A program made the position numbers and the translations under genes. Shown here one piece after another: positions 1-8,059 of a stretch of 64,000 nucleotides of DNA. A model generated the notes under the pieces. The model worked only from the letters and a program-made list of their open reading frames with translations, was not told the origin of the DNA and made no database searches. Location: contig JAJPKA010000014.1 in the NCBI GenBank assembly GCA_021323945.1, forward strand, positions 1-64,000, written 5' to 3'. Within the stretch, counting starts at the first letter, position 1, and each line of letters begins with the position of its first letter. The DNA is from Pseudomonadota bacterium (GTDB lineage: Bacteria; Desulfobacterota; Binatia; Binatales; Binataceae).

Positions 1-60
1 GCCTTTAAAGGCCAGAGCTACCTGATTGCGCAGTTACAGTACAACTTCAATCTGATGTGA
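1..60 (+). CDS. C-terminal end of a probable outer-membrane protein (partial)
   Basis: The window opens inside an open frame that ends at a TGA at 58-60, giving the last 19 residues of a protein. The tail alternates polar and hydrophobic/aromatic residues and ends in Tyr-Asn-Phe-Asn-Leu-Met, as expected for the last strand of an outer-membrane beta barrel. The fragment is too short to name a family. The rest of the gene lies upstream of the window. Confidence 0.4.
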   Translation, partial: AFKGQSYLIAQLQYNFNLM

Positions 61-238
61 AGGAACACCCGCTTCGGCGCCAGGGAGCTTAGAACCAAGT
101 GCTTACGCAGCGTCGCTCAAAAGCCAATGCCCTTGGGCGGGGGCCTGCTGGTCAACGCGATCATGATAAAATGCAGTCGCGTGTGGGATGTGGCGGATAA
201 CGTCATATAGTCGAGTGCCGCCAGGACCAATGTGACAT

Positions 239-1276
239 ATGGAGCAAACAACGATGCCTTCAAAACTCGCCGAAGATCCTCGTATCGATCCACGCATTAA
301 ACAGATGTTCGCCAATATCGAGTTGCGTCCTCAGCGAGACGTGAGCAGCCGGGAGGAGTTGTTGAACGACGAGCGCTTCAGGTCGGAGATCGAAGCGTTC
401 GGAAAGATGCTTAATTCCTTTAACTACGAAACCGTCGCACCGTCAGCGGGACTGAGTATTCGCACGGAACAGGTTGTTTCGAGTCCCGATCAAAACAGGA
501 TTAATATTCAATTTATTCGTCCGGACAATAACACTCAGCTGCCCTGTGTCTACTATATACATGGTGGTGGGATGCAGTTTTTATCCTGTTATGACGCTAA
601 TTATCAGGCCTGGGGTAGGATTATTGCCGCCCATGGTGTGGCGGTGGCGATGGTTGATTTTCGCAACGCGCTGCTGCCGTCCTCCGTTCCGGAGGTCGCA
701 CCGTTTCCGGCGGGTCTGAACGATTGTGTCTCTGGTTTGAAGTGGGTTCATGCCAACAGCTCAGCGCTTAACATCGACCCTGAGCGCATCATTGTCGCAG
801 GCGAAAGCGGGGGAGGAAATCTCACCCTGGCAACGGGCCTCAAGCTGAAACGGGACGGCGAGCTTGGTTTGATAAAGGGGCTTTACGCCCTATGCCCCTA
901 CATTTCGGGCCAATGGCCCCTCCCGCAGTATCCCTCCTCGATCGAAAATAACGGGATTCTGATTGACCTTCACAATAATCGCGGTGCGATGGGCTATGGC
1001 ATTGAAGCGTTCCGTCGTCGCGACCCGCTGGCCTGGCCAGCTTTCGCAACCGATCAAGATGTAAAGGGATTTCCCCCTACCGTGATTAGCGTCAACGAGT
1101 GCGACCCCTTGCGAGATGAGGGAGTGAGTTTCTATCGACTCCTCATACGTAACGGTGTTCGTGCGCGGTGCCGCCAGCTGATGGGAACTGTTCACGGGAC
1201 TGAGATCTTTCCAATTTGCTGCCCGGACATCAGTTACAATACCGCCGCTGACATTGCCTACTTCTGTACGCGATAA
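239..1276 (+). CDS. Alpha/beta-hydrolase of the hormone-sensitive-lipase type (esterase)
   Basis: A 345-residue protein with the signature of HSL-type (family IV) carboxylesterases. The oxyanion-hole motif HGGG is at residues 108-111. The nucleophile elbow GESGGG is at 188-193 with Ser190. Asp289 (in ECDPLRDEG) and His319 (in GTVHG) complete the triad. It should hydrolyse short acyl esters; the natural substrate is unknown. No signal peptide is seen, so it is probably cytoplasmic. The ATG at 239 is used; a second in-frame ATG at 254 is also possible. It follows an unrelated outer-membrane protein by about 180 bp and stands alone. The C-terminus is complete. Confidence 0.85.
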   Translation: MEQTTMPSKLAEDPRIDPRIKQMFANIELRPQRDVSSREELLNDERFRSEIEAFGKMLNSFNYETVAPSAGLSIRTEQVVSSPDQNRINIQFIRPDNNTQLPCVYYIHGGGMQFLSCYDANYQAWGRIIAAHGVAVAMVDFRNALLPSSVPEVAPFPAGLNDCVSGLKWVHANSSALNIDPERIIVAGESGGGNLTLATGLKLKRDGELGLIKGLYALCPYISGQWPLPQYPSSIENNGILIDLHNNRGAMGYGIEAFRRRDPLAWPAFATDQDVKGFPPTVISVNECDPLRDEGVSFYRLLIRNGVRARCRQLMGTVHGTEIFPICCPDISYNTAADIAYFCTR

Positions 1277-1506
1277 ACAGTTGCATAAGAGCTTGCCGAG
1301 CAGATTCCAGACGTCTTCGATCCATGAACACGCGGAGAAGCCCTCACAAGGCGTGCCGCTGCCGTTTGTCGAGCATCTTCCCGGGTAGCCCGGTTGAGTC
1401 GTCTCTAACGTCCTGAGGTGACCGAAGATCCGTTCGACAGGAGGCTTTTGCCCTGAGTCGAGGCTCCATTTGGCATGCAGCGTGTCGAACCTTTCCTGCG
1501 TGGCCG

Positions 1507-2340
1507 CTAAACGTGCCCGTCCAAAGGGCTCCGGATGTGTTGCGGGTCGGAGTCAGCCCGTGCTTTCCGAGAGGATCGTGCGCGGCGGTTAGCGGCTCGT
1601 TCATCGTCCTCGACGTATTGTTCCAACATGTCGATTGTCTGGCGCGCACGTTCCATGAGGGTGGCGCTGGCCTTGTCGATGTTGGCGGGGTCGGGAACGG
1701 GTGGAGTCCCGTGTAGGAGGTTGGCGTACCCTTCCCAAAAACATTGCTGGTCAAAATAATTCATGAACGCAATTTCCGTCTGAACCAGCTTCGAGAGCGC
1801 CCTCTGCGTCTGTTCCGGCGGGCGAAAAAGGAAGGAGGTTACGAAGCTGGAGACGCCAAGCCCTCCGAAAAGGACCGAGTACACCTTCTCTTTGGCATAA
1901 AGAGCGTATATGGCGGAGAAAACGAACAGCCCGATTCCGGTGCCGAAGGTAAGCCAGTTCATCCAAATGATCGACTTGTAGGTGAAACTGGCATAACGGA
2001 AAGTTTTCTTTACCGTTTCGAACATGTACTCGGTGAGCCGGCCCATTCGCTCAAACTGCTCCATTCGAAGCTTGCGCACCTGCTCTTGTTCAACCGGACT
2101 CGGCGGCGCCACGTAGGGTGGCAGGGCATTCGCCAAGGGATCGAACATCAGCCGTTCAACGGCCTCGCGTGCGTCCGAGAGCTCGGTTGGAGTTAGCTCG
2201 TAGCCGGCTTCGCGCACCGTTCCGGCGAAATCCTGCCTCAGCTTTCCACCAAAATTTAGGTCGAAGCGGGCGCGACCGACGACCTTCCAGAGATCTTCAC
2301 TGGCCACAGTACGCGATTTCCCCGGCGCGCTTACCGCCAC
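1507..2340 (-). CDS. Unfamiliar two-helix membrane protein with a leader-like N-terminal segment
   Basis: About 277 residues if it starts at the GTG at 2340, which overlaps the stop of the upstream gene; the frame is open further upstream to an ATG at 2439, but that part overlaps the ribbon-helix-helix gene. Residues about 14-60 follow the pattern A..D..F...L......GY.LT..E, which resembles the recurring small segment of Nif11-like leader peptides. Two strongly hydrophobic helices lie at about 123-149 and 155-172. A charged, probably cytoplasmic C-terminal helix follows and ends in an Arg/Lys-rich tail. The two-helix part recalls SLATT-type or TRADD-N-associated 2TM domains of prokaryotic conflict systems, but this is impression only. 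I do not assign a function. Confidence 0.6.
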   Translation of the reverse strand: MAVSAPGKSRTVASEDLWKVVGRARFDLNFGGKLRQDFAGTVREAGYELTPTELSDAREAVERLMFDPLANALPPYVAPPSPVEQEQVRKLRMEQFERMGRLTEYMFETVKKTFRYASFTYKSIIWMNWLTFGTGIGLFVFSAIYALYAKEKVYSVLFGGLGVSSFVTSFLFRPPEQTQRALSKLVQTEIAFMNYFDQQCFWEGYANLLHGTPPVPDPANIDKASATLMERARQTIDMLEQYVEDDERAANRRARSSRKARADSDPQHIRSPLDGHV

Positions 2341-2528
2341 AAGTTGGAGAGTTCGAGCGTACGACGCTGAATTTGTTGGCCCAGCTCCTTTTGCACCTGG
2401 TACTGAATGAGCATGTTGCCTATGGTGTTGCGAAGCCACAGCTCGCGGCTTCCCGCCCCGGTTTGGATCACTAGCTCGTCCAGGGTCGGCAGGAATTCGT
2501 TTGGGACATTGATTGAAAATACCGCCAT
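2331..2528 (-). CDS. Small ribbon-helix-helix-like protein
   Basis: A 65-residue protein starting at an ATG at 2528, with a purine-rich ribosome-binding site (AAGGAAGGA) just upstream. The sequence fits the ribbon-helix-helix fold: a short strand (FSINV), a first helix containing LDELV, then a turn with Gly and Ser before a second helix containing LWLRN. Proteins of this fold usually bind DNA as dimers and often act as autoregulators or antitoxins. The stop codon overlaps the likely GTG start of the membrane protein downstream, so the two are probably translated together. Regulation of the pair by this protein is inference. Confidence 0.6.
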   Translation of the reverse strand: MAVFSINVPNEFLPTLDELVIQTGAGSRELWLRNTIGNMLIQYQVQKELGQQIQRRTLELSNLWR

Positions 2529-2870
2529 GGTCCTTCCTTGGGGCTCAGGCCTCTCTCGCTCAACCTACGTGATCAAGCGCCGCATTGCTGAGGCTCTGCT
2601 TGGAGCTGTCCCTTGCAGCTGCAACTCGGCGACGGCTCGTTGCGGTAGCTTTGCTGACTCAATGTCAAGCTATCACGGGATTCTTGTATTCAGCAACTCG
2701 AGTTGGTCCTCCCGCTGGTTACGAATCGAGCTGGTTCAATAGCTCCGGACCGATCGGGCAAGACTTGCTTGCTTCCACGGCGTCGGAGTCGAAGCAGGTA
2801 CGATCTATGCTCCGACCTGCGGCTCCTGGGCTGTGTCGAGAACGATCGATGCATGACCGGAGGACTTGTG
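2529..2870. other. Intergenic region without a recognisable gene (342 bp)
   Basis: This stretch lies between the start of the ribbon-helix-helix gene and the 3' end of the amidohydrolase gene, both on the reverse strand. It should hold the promoter of the ribbon-helix-helix gene and the terminator of the amidohydrolase gene, but I see no convincing hexamers or hairpin. Open frames on the forward strand look like chance. Confidence 0.4.
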
Positions 2871-4067
2871 TTAACCGTGGGTCTTGGACGAGCGATTGGT
2901 CTCATCTGCTGCCGAAGGTGAGGTCACCTTGTAGAGCCTTTGCGCGTTGTCCCACAGAATCTTGCGGCGGACTGACTCATCGCATTCAGCCAGACCGCTT
3001 TTGATTCGAGCATGAACCTCTTCGCCATAAAGCGAGGTGGGATGGGGGAAGTCGGTTTCAAACATTATGTTGTCCACACCGATTTTATCGAGTAAGCGCC
3101 GTGGCGCGACCTGTTCGAACCAATAGCAGGCATATATGTTGCGGGCAAAATACTCCGAGGGTAGCAATTCGAACTCGGGACGTTCGTCGCGGACGCCGTT
3201 GCCTATAAACTGATAGTCCATCGCCTCCAACATGAATGGGATCCATCCGATACCGCTCTCAACCGAAACAAACTTAATTGTCGGGTAGCGATTAAGTACT
3301 CCCGACATAATCAGGTCGCTCAGCTGGCGGCCATTCTGCAGCAGTATGTCGATCGCCAGGGCGGTGAAAGCGGGTGCCAGCCCATATGACGAGACTCGGC
3401 TCTTGAGCAGGCCTTCGGTCATATCACCTGACCCGACGTGAAAGCTGATTGGCAAATCGAGATCGCACGCAACTTGCCACAGCGGATTCCAATGAGGATC
3501 GCCAAGCAGGGGCTGCCCGAAATACTGTGGTTCGCCGGTGAAGAGAATCCCGCGATGGCCCATCCGCGCGCAGCGCTGCACCTCCTGCACCGCGGCCTCA
3601 ACATCCCAAAAGGGAATCGATGTGATGGGCAACAGCCGGCGGGGATCAGCAGATGCCCATTCGGTTTGCCAATCGTTATAGATCCGTACGCAAGTGAGCA
3701 TCAGGTCAGGATCATTCAGCTTCAGGAATTGTTGAGCACCGAAACCGCCGACATTCGGATACATTACCATCGCCCAGATTCCCATGTCGTCCATGTACTT
3801 GAGGCGCGCCTTGGCGTCGTAGGCGCCAGGATGCATTTCCTCGTAGCTTTTCGGCGGATTTTTGAAACTGCCTCGGCCCGCGGTAGCGGTCATGCCCGGA
3901 TTGGCAAGAATGCCCTGGTTGTCGCCGAGCACCCATCTCTGGGTTCCCTTGGCAGTGGTCTCAATCCGGGGCACGCGGTCTCGCAAATGGGCGGGAGCGC
4001 GGCTAATCCAAACATCTGGCGTTTCAGTAACATGAGTATCAGCGTCAATAATCGTAAAGGCAGGCAT
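2871..4067 (-). CDS. Amidohydrolase family 2 (TIM-barrel metal-dependent hydrolase)
   Basis: A 398-residue protein of the Amidohydro_2 family (ACMSD/LigJ-like). The N-terminal metal motif is DADTH (Asp10, His12). Further candidate ligands are His210 in a beta-strand (SFHVG), Glu270 in ESGIGW, and Asp339 in ETDFPHP near the C-terminus. The family hydrolyses or decarboxylates cyclic and aromatic carboxylates; the substrate here is unknown. The start is an ATG at 4067, preceded on the reverse strand by a purine-rich AAGGAG. It stands alone. Genes of this type are abundant in soil bacteria that degrade aromatic compounds. Confidence 0.85.
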   Translation of the reverse strand: MPAFTIIDADTHVTETPDVWISRAPAHLRDRVPRIETTAKGTQRWVLGDNQGILANPGMTATAGRGSFKNPPKSYEEMHPGAYDAKARLKYMDDMGIWAMVMYPNVGGFGAQQFLKLNDPDLMLTCVRIYNDWQTEWASADPRRLLPITSIPFWDVEAAVQEVQRCARMGHRGILFTGEPQYFGQPLLGDPHWNPLWQVACDLDLPISFHVGSGDMTEGLLKSRVSSYGLAPAFTALAIDILLQNGRQLSDLIMSGVLNRYPTIKFVSVESGIGWIPFMLEAMDYQFIGNGVRDERPEFELLPSEYFARNIYACYWFEQVAPRRLLDKIGVDNIMFETDFPHPTSLYGEEVHARIKSGLAECDESVRRKILWDNAQRLYKVTSPSAADETNRSSKTHG

Positions 4068-4461
4068 TATTTCTCCTTGTAAAAAGTCGGCAAACTGGTG
4101 GCGAACATTAACCCGCGGTCCGGGATGCAGCTTCGATCATGTTGGTCAGCGAATTCAAGCGTTGTGGCGATCAGTTCACTCCGGCGCTCGAGCAGCGGGT
4201 TACGGCGAGCTCTTCGGAGCCCCGGTTACCAGTCGACGAGGATGCGCCCTTGGCCGGGTTTTGATTGCCCGGGCGGAATGATCTCGGCCGCGAGACGTCA
4301 GGCGCCCTGATGCTGCCTCGCGCCTGGACCCGAGCCCAGCGTCCACACGCAGAGAGAAAGATAAGGCGCCGGCAGCGGCTAACGGATACCGGAAAACGCG
4401 CTCTGCCGACGGCTACTTTGGAATTGGTGACAGCAGCTTATTGCGGTCAAGGTTTGACGAC
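4068..4461. other. Intergenic region without a recognisable gene (394 bp)
   Basis: This region separates the amidohydrolase start from the 3' end of the ArsR regulator. It carries the amidohydrolase ribosome-binding site at its left edge. Short frames on both strands are rich in Arg, Ser and Pro and look like chance. A reverse-strand stretch around 4200-4300 is weakly protein-like but too short and broken to name. Confidence 0.35.
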
Positions 4462-4884
4462 TCAGGAACGCTGATGCCTAGTTTGCCCAGCCGCGCTGCC
4501 GCGCATCCGTCGACGTCTGAATGTTGGCTGTCTGAGAGCGCCAGCCTGGGCTTGCAGTCGGTCGCGGAGTTTCGAGCAGACCATGTCGCAGAGCTCAAAC
4601 ACCATTTCATCGGCGATCGAGTAATAGGCGCTGGTCCCAACCTGACGCCTTTTGACCAAGCTCACGTCCTGAAGGACCTTGAGATGTTTGCTTACATTGG
4701 GCTGGGTCGAACCCACGCTCCGGGAGAGCGCCGAGACACTAAGCTCACCATTCTGCAGAACCTGAAGAATCCGCAACCGGACAGGCTCGCTGAGCGCGCG
4801 AAAACGCTCGGCGATGAGTTCGAGAGCGTCCCAGCTCGTTTCATGCGATTCGTGCCGAGCGCCATCGGCGGTTCTTGCATTCAT
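4462..4884 (-). CDS. ArsR/SmtB-family transcriptional regulator
   Basis: A 140-residue winged-helix repressor. The helix-turn-helix spans about residues 47-75 (LSVSALSRSVG...QPNVSKHLKVL) and is followed by the wing. Two cysteines, Cys99 and Cys103 (ELCDMVC), sit in the C-terminal helix and could bind a metal or respond to reactive sulfur. It is divergent from a sulfur-transport operon with only 49 bp between the start codons, so it very likely controls that operon and itself. By analogy with BigR/SqrR-type regulators it may sense sulfide or persulfide, but this is inference from context. The last 20 or so residues are an Arg-rich tail. Confidence 0.85.
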   Translation of the reverse strand: MNARTADGARHESHETSWDALELIAERFRALSEPVRLRILQVLQNGELSVSALSRSVGSTQPNVSKHLKVLQDVSLVKRRQVGTSAYYSIADEMVFELCDMVCSKLRDRLQAQAGALRQPTFRRRRMRGSAAGQTRHQRS

Positions 4885-4903
4885 TCCTTCATAACTCTAT
4901 AAT
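4875..4903 (+). promoter_or_regulatory. Sigma70-type promoter of the sulfur-transport operon
   Basis: A -35 box TTGCAT (4875-4880) is separated by 17 bp from a perfect -10 box TATAAT (4898-4903). The start codon of the first transporter gene is at 4934. The -35 box overlaps the first codons of the divergent arsR gene. On the reverse strand two direct TTATGA repeats flank the -10 region, a possible operator. All this is read directly; activity is inferred. Confidence 0.6.
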
Positions 4904-4933
4904 CATAAAAGCGGAAAGGCAAGAAGCTCACGC

Positions 4934-5359
4934 ATGACAGACTTTACTCCGATTTCAGCTCTTCTCGGCGGCTGTCTGATCGGCCTGAGCGCTTCGGCCA
5001 TGCTGTTGTTCGATGGCAAGGTTGTCGGGATCAGCGGAATTTTGGCTGGCGTCCTGCGTCCGGTGAGAGGTGACACGCTGTGGCGTGCCTGCTTCATCGG
5101 TGGACTGGTGGTTGGCGGGCTCATACTGCGGATGCTCCTGCCAGCGGCATTCGATTTCGGCATTCTTCGTTCGCCCGCTGCTCTCGTCGTCGGAGGTCTT
5201 TTGGTGGGCTTCGGCACGCGCCTCGGCAACGGATGCACCAGCGGTCACGGGGTTTGCGGGATAGCAAGATTATCGGTTCGGTCGTTGGTTGCGACGACGA
5301 CCTTTATCGCGACCGGTGCAGCGGTCGTTTACGCGCTCAAGCACGTGCTTACAGGTTGA
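4934..5359 (+). CDS. YeeE/YedE (TsuA-type) sulfur-transport protein, first half
   Basis: A 141-residue membrane protein with about four hydrophobic helices. It holds the signature [12 protein letters not shown] with Cys101 and Cys108, the conserved cysteines of the YeeE/YedE family. In TsuA, such cysteines carry thiosulfate through the membrane. The protein is half the length of TsuA; the other half is encoded by the next gene, two bases downstream. It probably moves thiosulfate or another reduced sulfur species across the inner membrane. The ATG at 4934 has a purine-rich AAGAAG stretch upstream. The divergent ArsR regulator is the likely controller. Confidence 0.85.
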   Translation: MTDFTPISALLGGCLIGLSASAMLLFDGKVVGISGILAGVLRPVRGDTLWRACFIGGLVVGGLILRMLLPAAFDFGILRSPAALVVGGLLVGFGTRLGNGCTSGHGVCGIARLSVRSLVATTTFIATGAAVVYALKHVLTG

Positions 5360-5361
5360 TT

Positions 5362-5829
5362 ATGAAAGCATGCGTGGTTTCCTGCATATCCGGGATCGTG
5401 TTCGCTGTCGGCCTGGGCATTTCTGGCATGACGCGACCGGTCAAAGTGATCGGCTTTCTGGATTTTGCAGGAAAATGGGACGCGAGTCTGGCGTTCGTGA
5501 TGATCGGGGCAATCGCCATCTACTTTGTCGCCTATCGACTGATACGGAGACGTTCGGCGCCGTTACTCGCAGACAAATTTTGGGTGCCGTCGCGTACCGA
5601 CATTGATTTGAATCTGATTGGTGGCGCGGCAATCTTTGGGGCCGGATGGGGGTTGAGTGGGTTCTGCCCTGGTCCGGCAATCACTTCGCTTGCGTCCGGG
5701 GTTCCATCGGTTGGGGTCTTCGTCCTTGCCATGGCTGCCGGGATTTATCTACACGGCCTAGTAATCGGGTTGCGCCGTTTCAGAATTCGGTCCGTTCCGA
5801 GTGGCATCCAAATCGCTGCCGACGCCTAA
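5362..5829 (+). CDS. YeeE/YedE-type sulfur-transport protein, second half (DUF6691-like)
   Basis: A 155-residue protein starting at the ATG at 5362, just after the stop of the first half. Four to five hydrophobic segments are visible. The conserved motif GWGLSGFCPGPAI carries Cys102, matching the second-half cysteine of the YeeE/YedE family. Together with the gene before it, it should form one pseudo-symmetric transporter of thiosulfate or persulfide-type sulfur. The open frame runs far upstream of 5362 inside the first half gene, but that part is out-of-frame shadow and has no family features. Confidence 0.82.
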   Translation: MKACVVSCISGIVFAVGLGISGMTRPVKVIGFLDFAGKWDASLAFVMIGAIAIYFVAYRLIRRRSAPLLADKFWVPSRTDIDLNLIGGAAIFGAGWGLSGFCPGPAITSLASGVPSVGVFVLAMAAGIYLHGLVIGLRRFRIRSVPSGIQIAADA

Positions 5830-5918
5830 TACTCGTCGGCCCCGGAAGCCGCGCTTGCCGGAACTCAGGGCAGTTTTGCTAGCGAAAGCCGCCGTACAAT
5901 CCCAAGGAGTCGAGCTAC

Positions 5919-6746
5919 TTGTTAACCCTGATTGTTTTACTGATAGGACTTGCGCTGATTGCTGGTTTCGTAGGCTCGCTTTCGGGTCTCGGTGGGGGAA
6001 TGTTCATAGTCCCTGCCTTGGTGATTTTCGCACACGTGCCGATGCAGGCCGCGGTGGGCGCCAGCCTCATGGCGGTGGTGGCGACCAGCGCCGGCGCCAG
6101 CGTTGCCTTTGTGCGTGACGGTTGGACCAACCTCAAGGTGGCCATCGTTCTGGAATGCGCAACCGTGACGGGTGCCATAGCCGGGGCTTTTCTGGCCGGT
6201 CTGGCTTCGACAACTGTTCTTGAGTCGCTGTTCGCGGTGGTGATGCTGCAGTCCGCCTATTTTTCGTTGCGTAAGCGCGACGGCGATTTGCCGACGTCCA
6301 GTGATCGACTCTGCCGTCGGCTAGGGTTGGATGGAAGCTTCCCCGGTTGCAATGGAAGTAGCGTGTCTTATGGGGTTGCCAATTTGCCCGGTGGTGCAGC
6401 GTTGATGATGCTCGCAGGTTTGATGTCCGGTCTTCTTGGTATCGGTTCCGGCGCACTCAAGGTTATTGCGATGGATCAGATAATGCACCTGCCGCTCAAG
6501 GTGTCGAGCGCGACCAGTAATTTTATGATCGGAGTAACGGCCGGTGCGGGAGCGTTAGTCTTTCTGGCGAGGGGCAATGTGTTGCCAATGGTGGCAGCAC
6601 CGGTTGCCTTGGGCGTGACTGCCGGGGCGATCGCCGGCAGTAAACTTCTGCCCTATGCCGACGTGAGATGGCTGCGTGCGGGATTCGTCGGCGCGCTGGT
6701 TTTAATCGCCTTGGAAATGGGTTGGCGCGCATTGACTGGAGTCTAA
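5919..6746 (+). CDS. TauE/SafE-family (DUF81) anion permease
   Basis: A 275-residue inner-membrane protein with about eight hydrophobic helices in two similar halves. The first half opens with GSLSGLGGGMFIVP and the second with GLMSGLLGIGSGALKV, the repeated hallmark of TauE/SafE proteins. The family exports sulfite, sulfoacetate and related anions. The start is a TTG at 5919 with AAGGAG nine bases upstream (5904-5909); no ATG lies nearby. Position after the split YeeE pair suggests removal of a product of sulfur oxidation. It shares a base with the start of the following DUF1634 gene (TAATG). Confidence 0.85.
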   Translation: MLTLIVLLIGLALIAGFVGSLSGLGGGMFIVPALVIFAHVPMQAAVGASLMAVVATSAGASVAFVRDGWTNLKVAIVLECATVTGAIAGAFLAGLASTTVLESLFAVVMLQSAYFSLRKRDGDLPTSSDRLCRRLGLDGSFPGCNGSSVSYGVANLPGGAALMMLAGLMSGLLGIGSGALKVIAMDQIMHLPLKVSSATSNFMIGVTAGAGALVFLARGNVLPMVAAPVALGVTAGAIAGSKLLPYADVRWLRAGFVGALVLIALEMGWRALTGV

Positions 6747-7156
6747 TGACGGGCGGAATGGTAATTCCTATGAACAATGCCGAAGACCGCATCTTAAGAG
6801 TCTGGACGCCTATATTATTGCGCGTCATTCTGGCCGCTGCCGTGAGTTTGCTGTCGATCGGTTTGCTTGTATCGCTCAGGCATTCGAACAGCGACTATTC
6901 TTCCGCCCTTGAAACAATTCGGCAAAGTTTCGCCTCGCGGCCTCGGCCGCCGGAGTCTCTTTTGAGAGAGATTGCTGAAGGCAACCCCATCGCGATCGCC
7001 ACGCTCGGTCTGTTCGTTCTGACGCTGGTGCCACTCGCCCGCGTCAGCTTTTGCTTCCTGCTTTTTCTGAAGCAAAGGAGCTTCGTCTTTGCCAGTTTCA
7101 CGGCTTATGTGTTGGTCGGGCTGATCTTAGGAATGCTGCTCGGCAGAATTGGCTGA
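6746..7156 (+). CDS. DUF1634 membrane protein
   Basis: About 136 residues starting at the ATG at 6746, which overlaps the TAA of the permease gene; in-frame ATGs at 6758 and 6770 are alternatives. Three hydrophobic helices are seen: near the N-terminus after ILRVWTPILLR, in the middle (IAIATLGLFVLTLVPLARV), and at the C-terminus (LVGLILGMLLG). DUF1634 proteins commonly sit beside TauE/SafE permeases and may be partner subunits; their biochemical role is unknown. Translation is probably coupled to the permease. Confidence 0.75.
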   Translation: MTGGMVIPMNNAEDRILRVWTPILLRVILAAAVSLLSIGLLVSLRHSNSDYSSALETIRQSFASRPRPPESLLREIAEGNPIAIATLGLFVLTLVPLARVSFCFLLFLKQRSFVFASFTAYVLVGLILGMLLGRIG

Positions 7157-7352
7157 GACGACTGATTACAGACGACCGAGCCCGAGACCCATCACGCCAA
7201 GATTTCGGGCTTGGTTTTTCAAGCGGTACCGAAAGCGGGGCGCGGTCGCGGTCCAACCTTGCCGTCTTGTAACTGGCAGGCTTCGCTTGACCGAATTGCC
7301 ATCGTTCCGCCGCCTCTAGATATAGTTTGAAGAAAAGTTGCCCTCGGCTGGC

Positions 7353-8024
7353 TCAGTCCCTCGGTACCGCGATCGCGCTCAGACGGAGCTGCTCGATCTT
7401 GTCGAGCGCTTCGGAAAGGCGAGCCCTATCGTCCCATTGATAGCCGACCTCAGCGGTCGCCTTGATAAATTCGGAACCAAAGGTCCTGTCGGTGATGGTT
7501 TCGGTGCCGTCCATTGAGAAGAGATCGTTGGAAAACAGCGTGTTGGTAGTCCCCTCGTCCACCATCAGGCTGTCCCACTGATTGACCTCAGGCTGTTCCA
7601 CTGATTGACCTGTGGCGTCATCAAAAAACGCAAGCGATGGCTGCCGAAGTCGATGACTTCACCGTCATTGACGACCCTCGGCTCTTTCGACGCGAAGTCG
7701 CGCAACGAGAGCAACGCGCAGAGCTCGGAGCACACCGCGACTGCGTTGGCTGCCGCGGCCAGCCATTCATTAACCGCGCCGCTGGATTGCCCTCGTGATG
7801 CGCCACGACGATATAGTGCAGTTGCGCTGGATCGATGACCTCGGCGACCTTCGCGCGCAGCGGCCCGAAGCTGCGCCTGAACATCGTGTTGATTATCGCG
7901 GGCTCGTCCGCCGCGATCAGAAACATGTTGTAGGAGGTGCCGGGAAACGACATGCCCGCGAGGCATGGATCGTCCAGATGCTGATCCGGTAGATGCGGTC
8001 GGCGATCTCATTCGATTCTATCAT
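7353..8024 (-). pseudogene. Broken flavodiiron-type metallo-beta-lactamase-fold (ODP) gene
   Basis: Pieces of one oxygen-binding diiron/metallo-beta-lactamase-fold protein lie in order but in different frames. The start ATG is at 8024 (frame carrying MIESNEIADRIYRISIW). The frame changes near 7975-7980 (PGTSYNMFLIAADEPAI and VIDPAQLHYIVVAHHE), again near 7785-7795 (GAVNEWLAAA and VIDFGSHRLRFLMTP), and again at a 23-bp tandem duplication at 7565-7610 (VNQWDSLMVDEGTTNTLFSNDLF-type end). Joined, the pieces resemble the diiron domain of flavodiiron proteins, without a flavodoxin part. The last residues also look frameshifted. The gene is dead unless the indels are sequence errors. Confidence 0.75.
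7565..7610. repeat. 23-bp tandem duplication with one mismatch
   Basis: Two head-to-tail copies of a 23-bp unit occupy 7565-7587 and 7588-7610; each begins TCAGGCTGT and ends ATTGACC on the forward strand. They differ only at the tenth base (C against T). Since 23 is not a multiple of three, the duplication shifts the reading frame of the diiron gene. Removing one copy restores a continuous conserved block. Confidence 0.9.
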
Positions 8025-8059
8025 TGGCTCACTTCTCGCCTAAGCCGGCGCATGCTGGG

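Noticed and set aside
1277-1506. A reverse-strand frame near 1340-1500 reads VERIFGHLRTLETTQ, recalling the C-terminus of some transposases.
   Set aside because: Only one short phrase matches, the rest is not transposase-like, and no inverted repeats or target duplications are seen. A chance match is as likely.
3438-4082. A 214-codon forward frame opposite the amidohydrolase.
   Set aside because: It lies wholly antisense to a gene with clear catalytic motifs and has no family features of its own.
5080-5361. Upstream extension of the second YeeE-type gene.
   Set aside because: It overlaps the first half gene in another frame, is Arg-rich and not membrane-like; the ATG at 5362 starts the conserved part.
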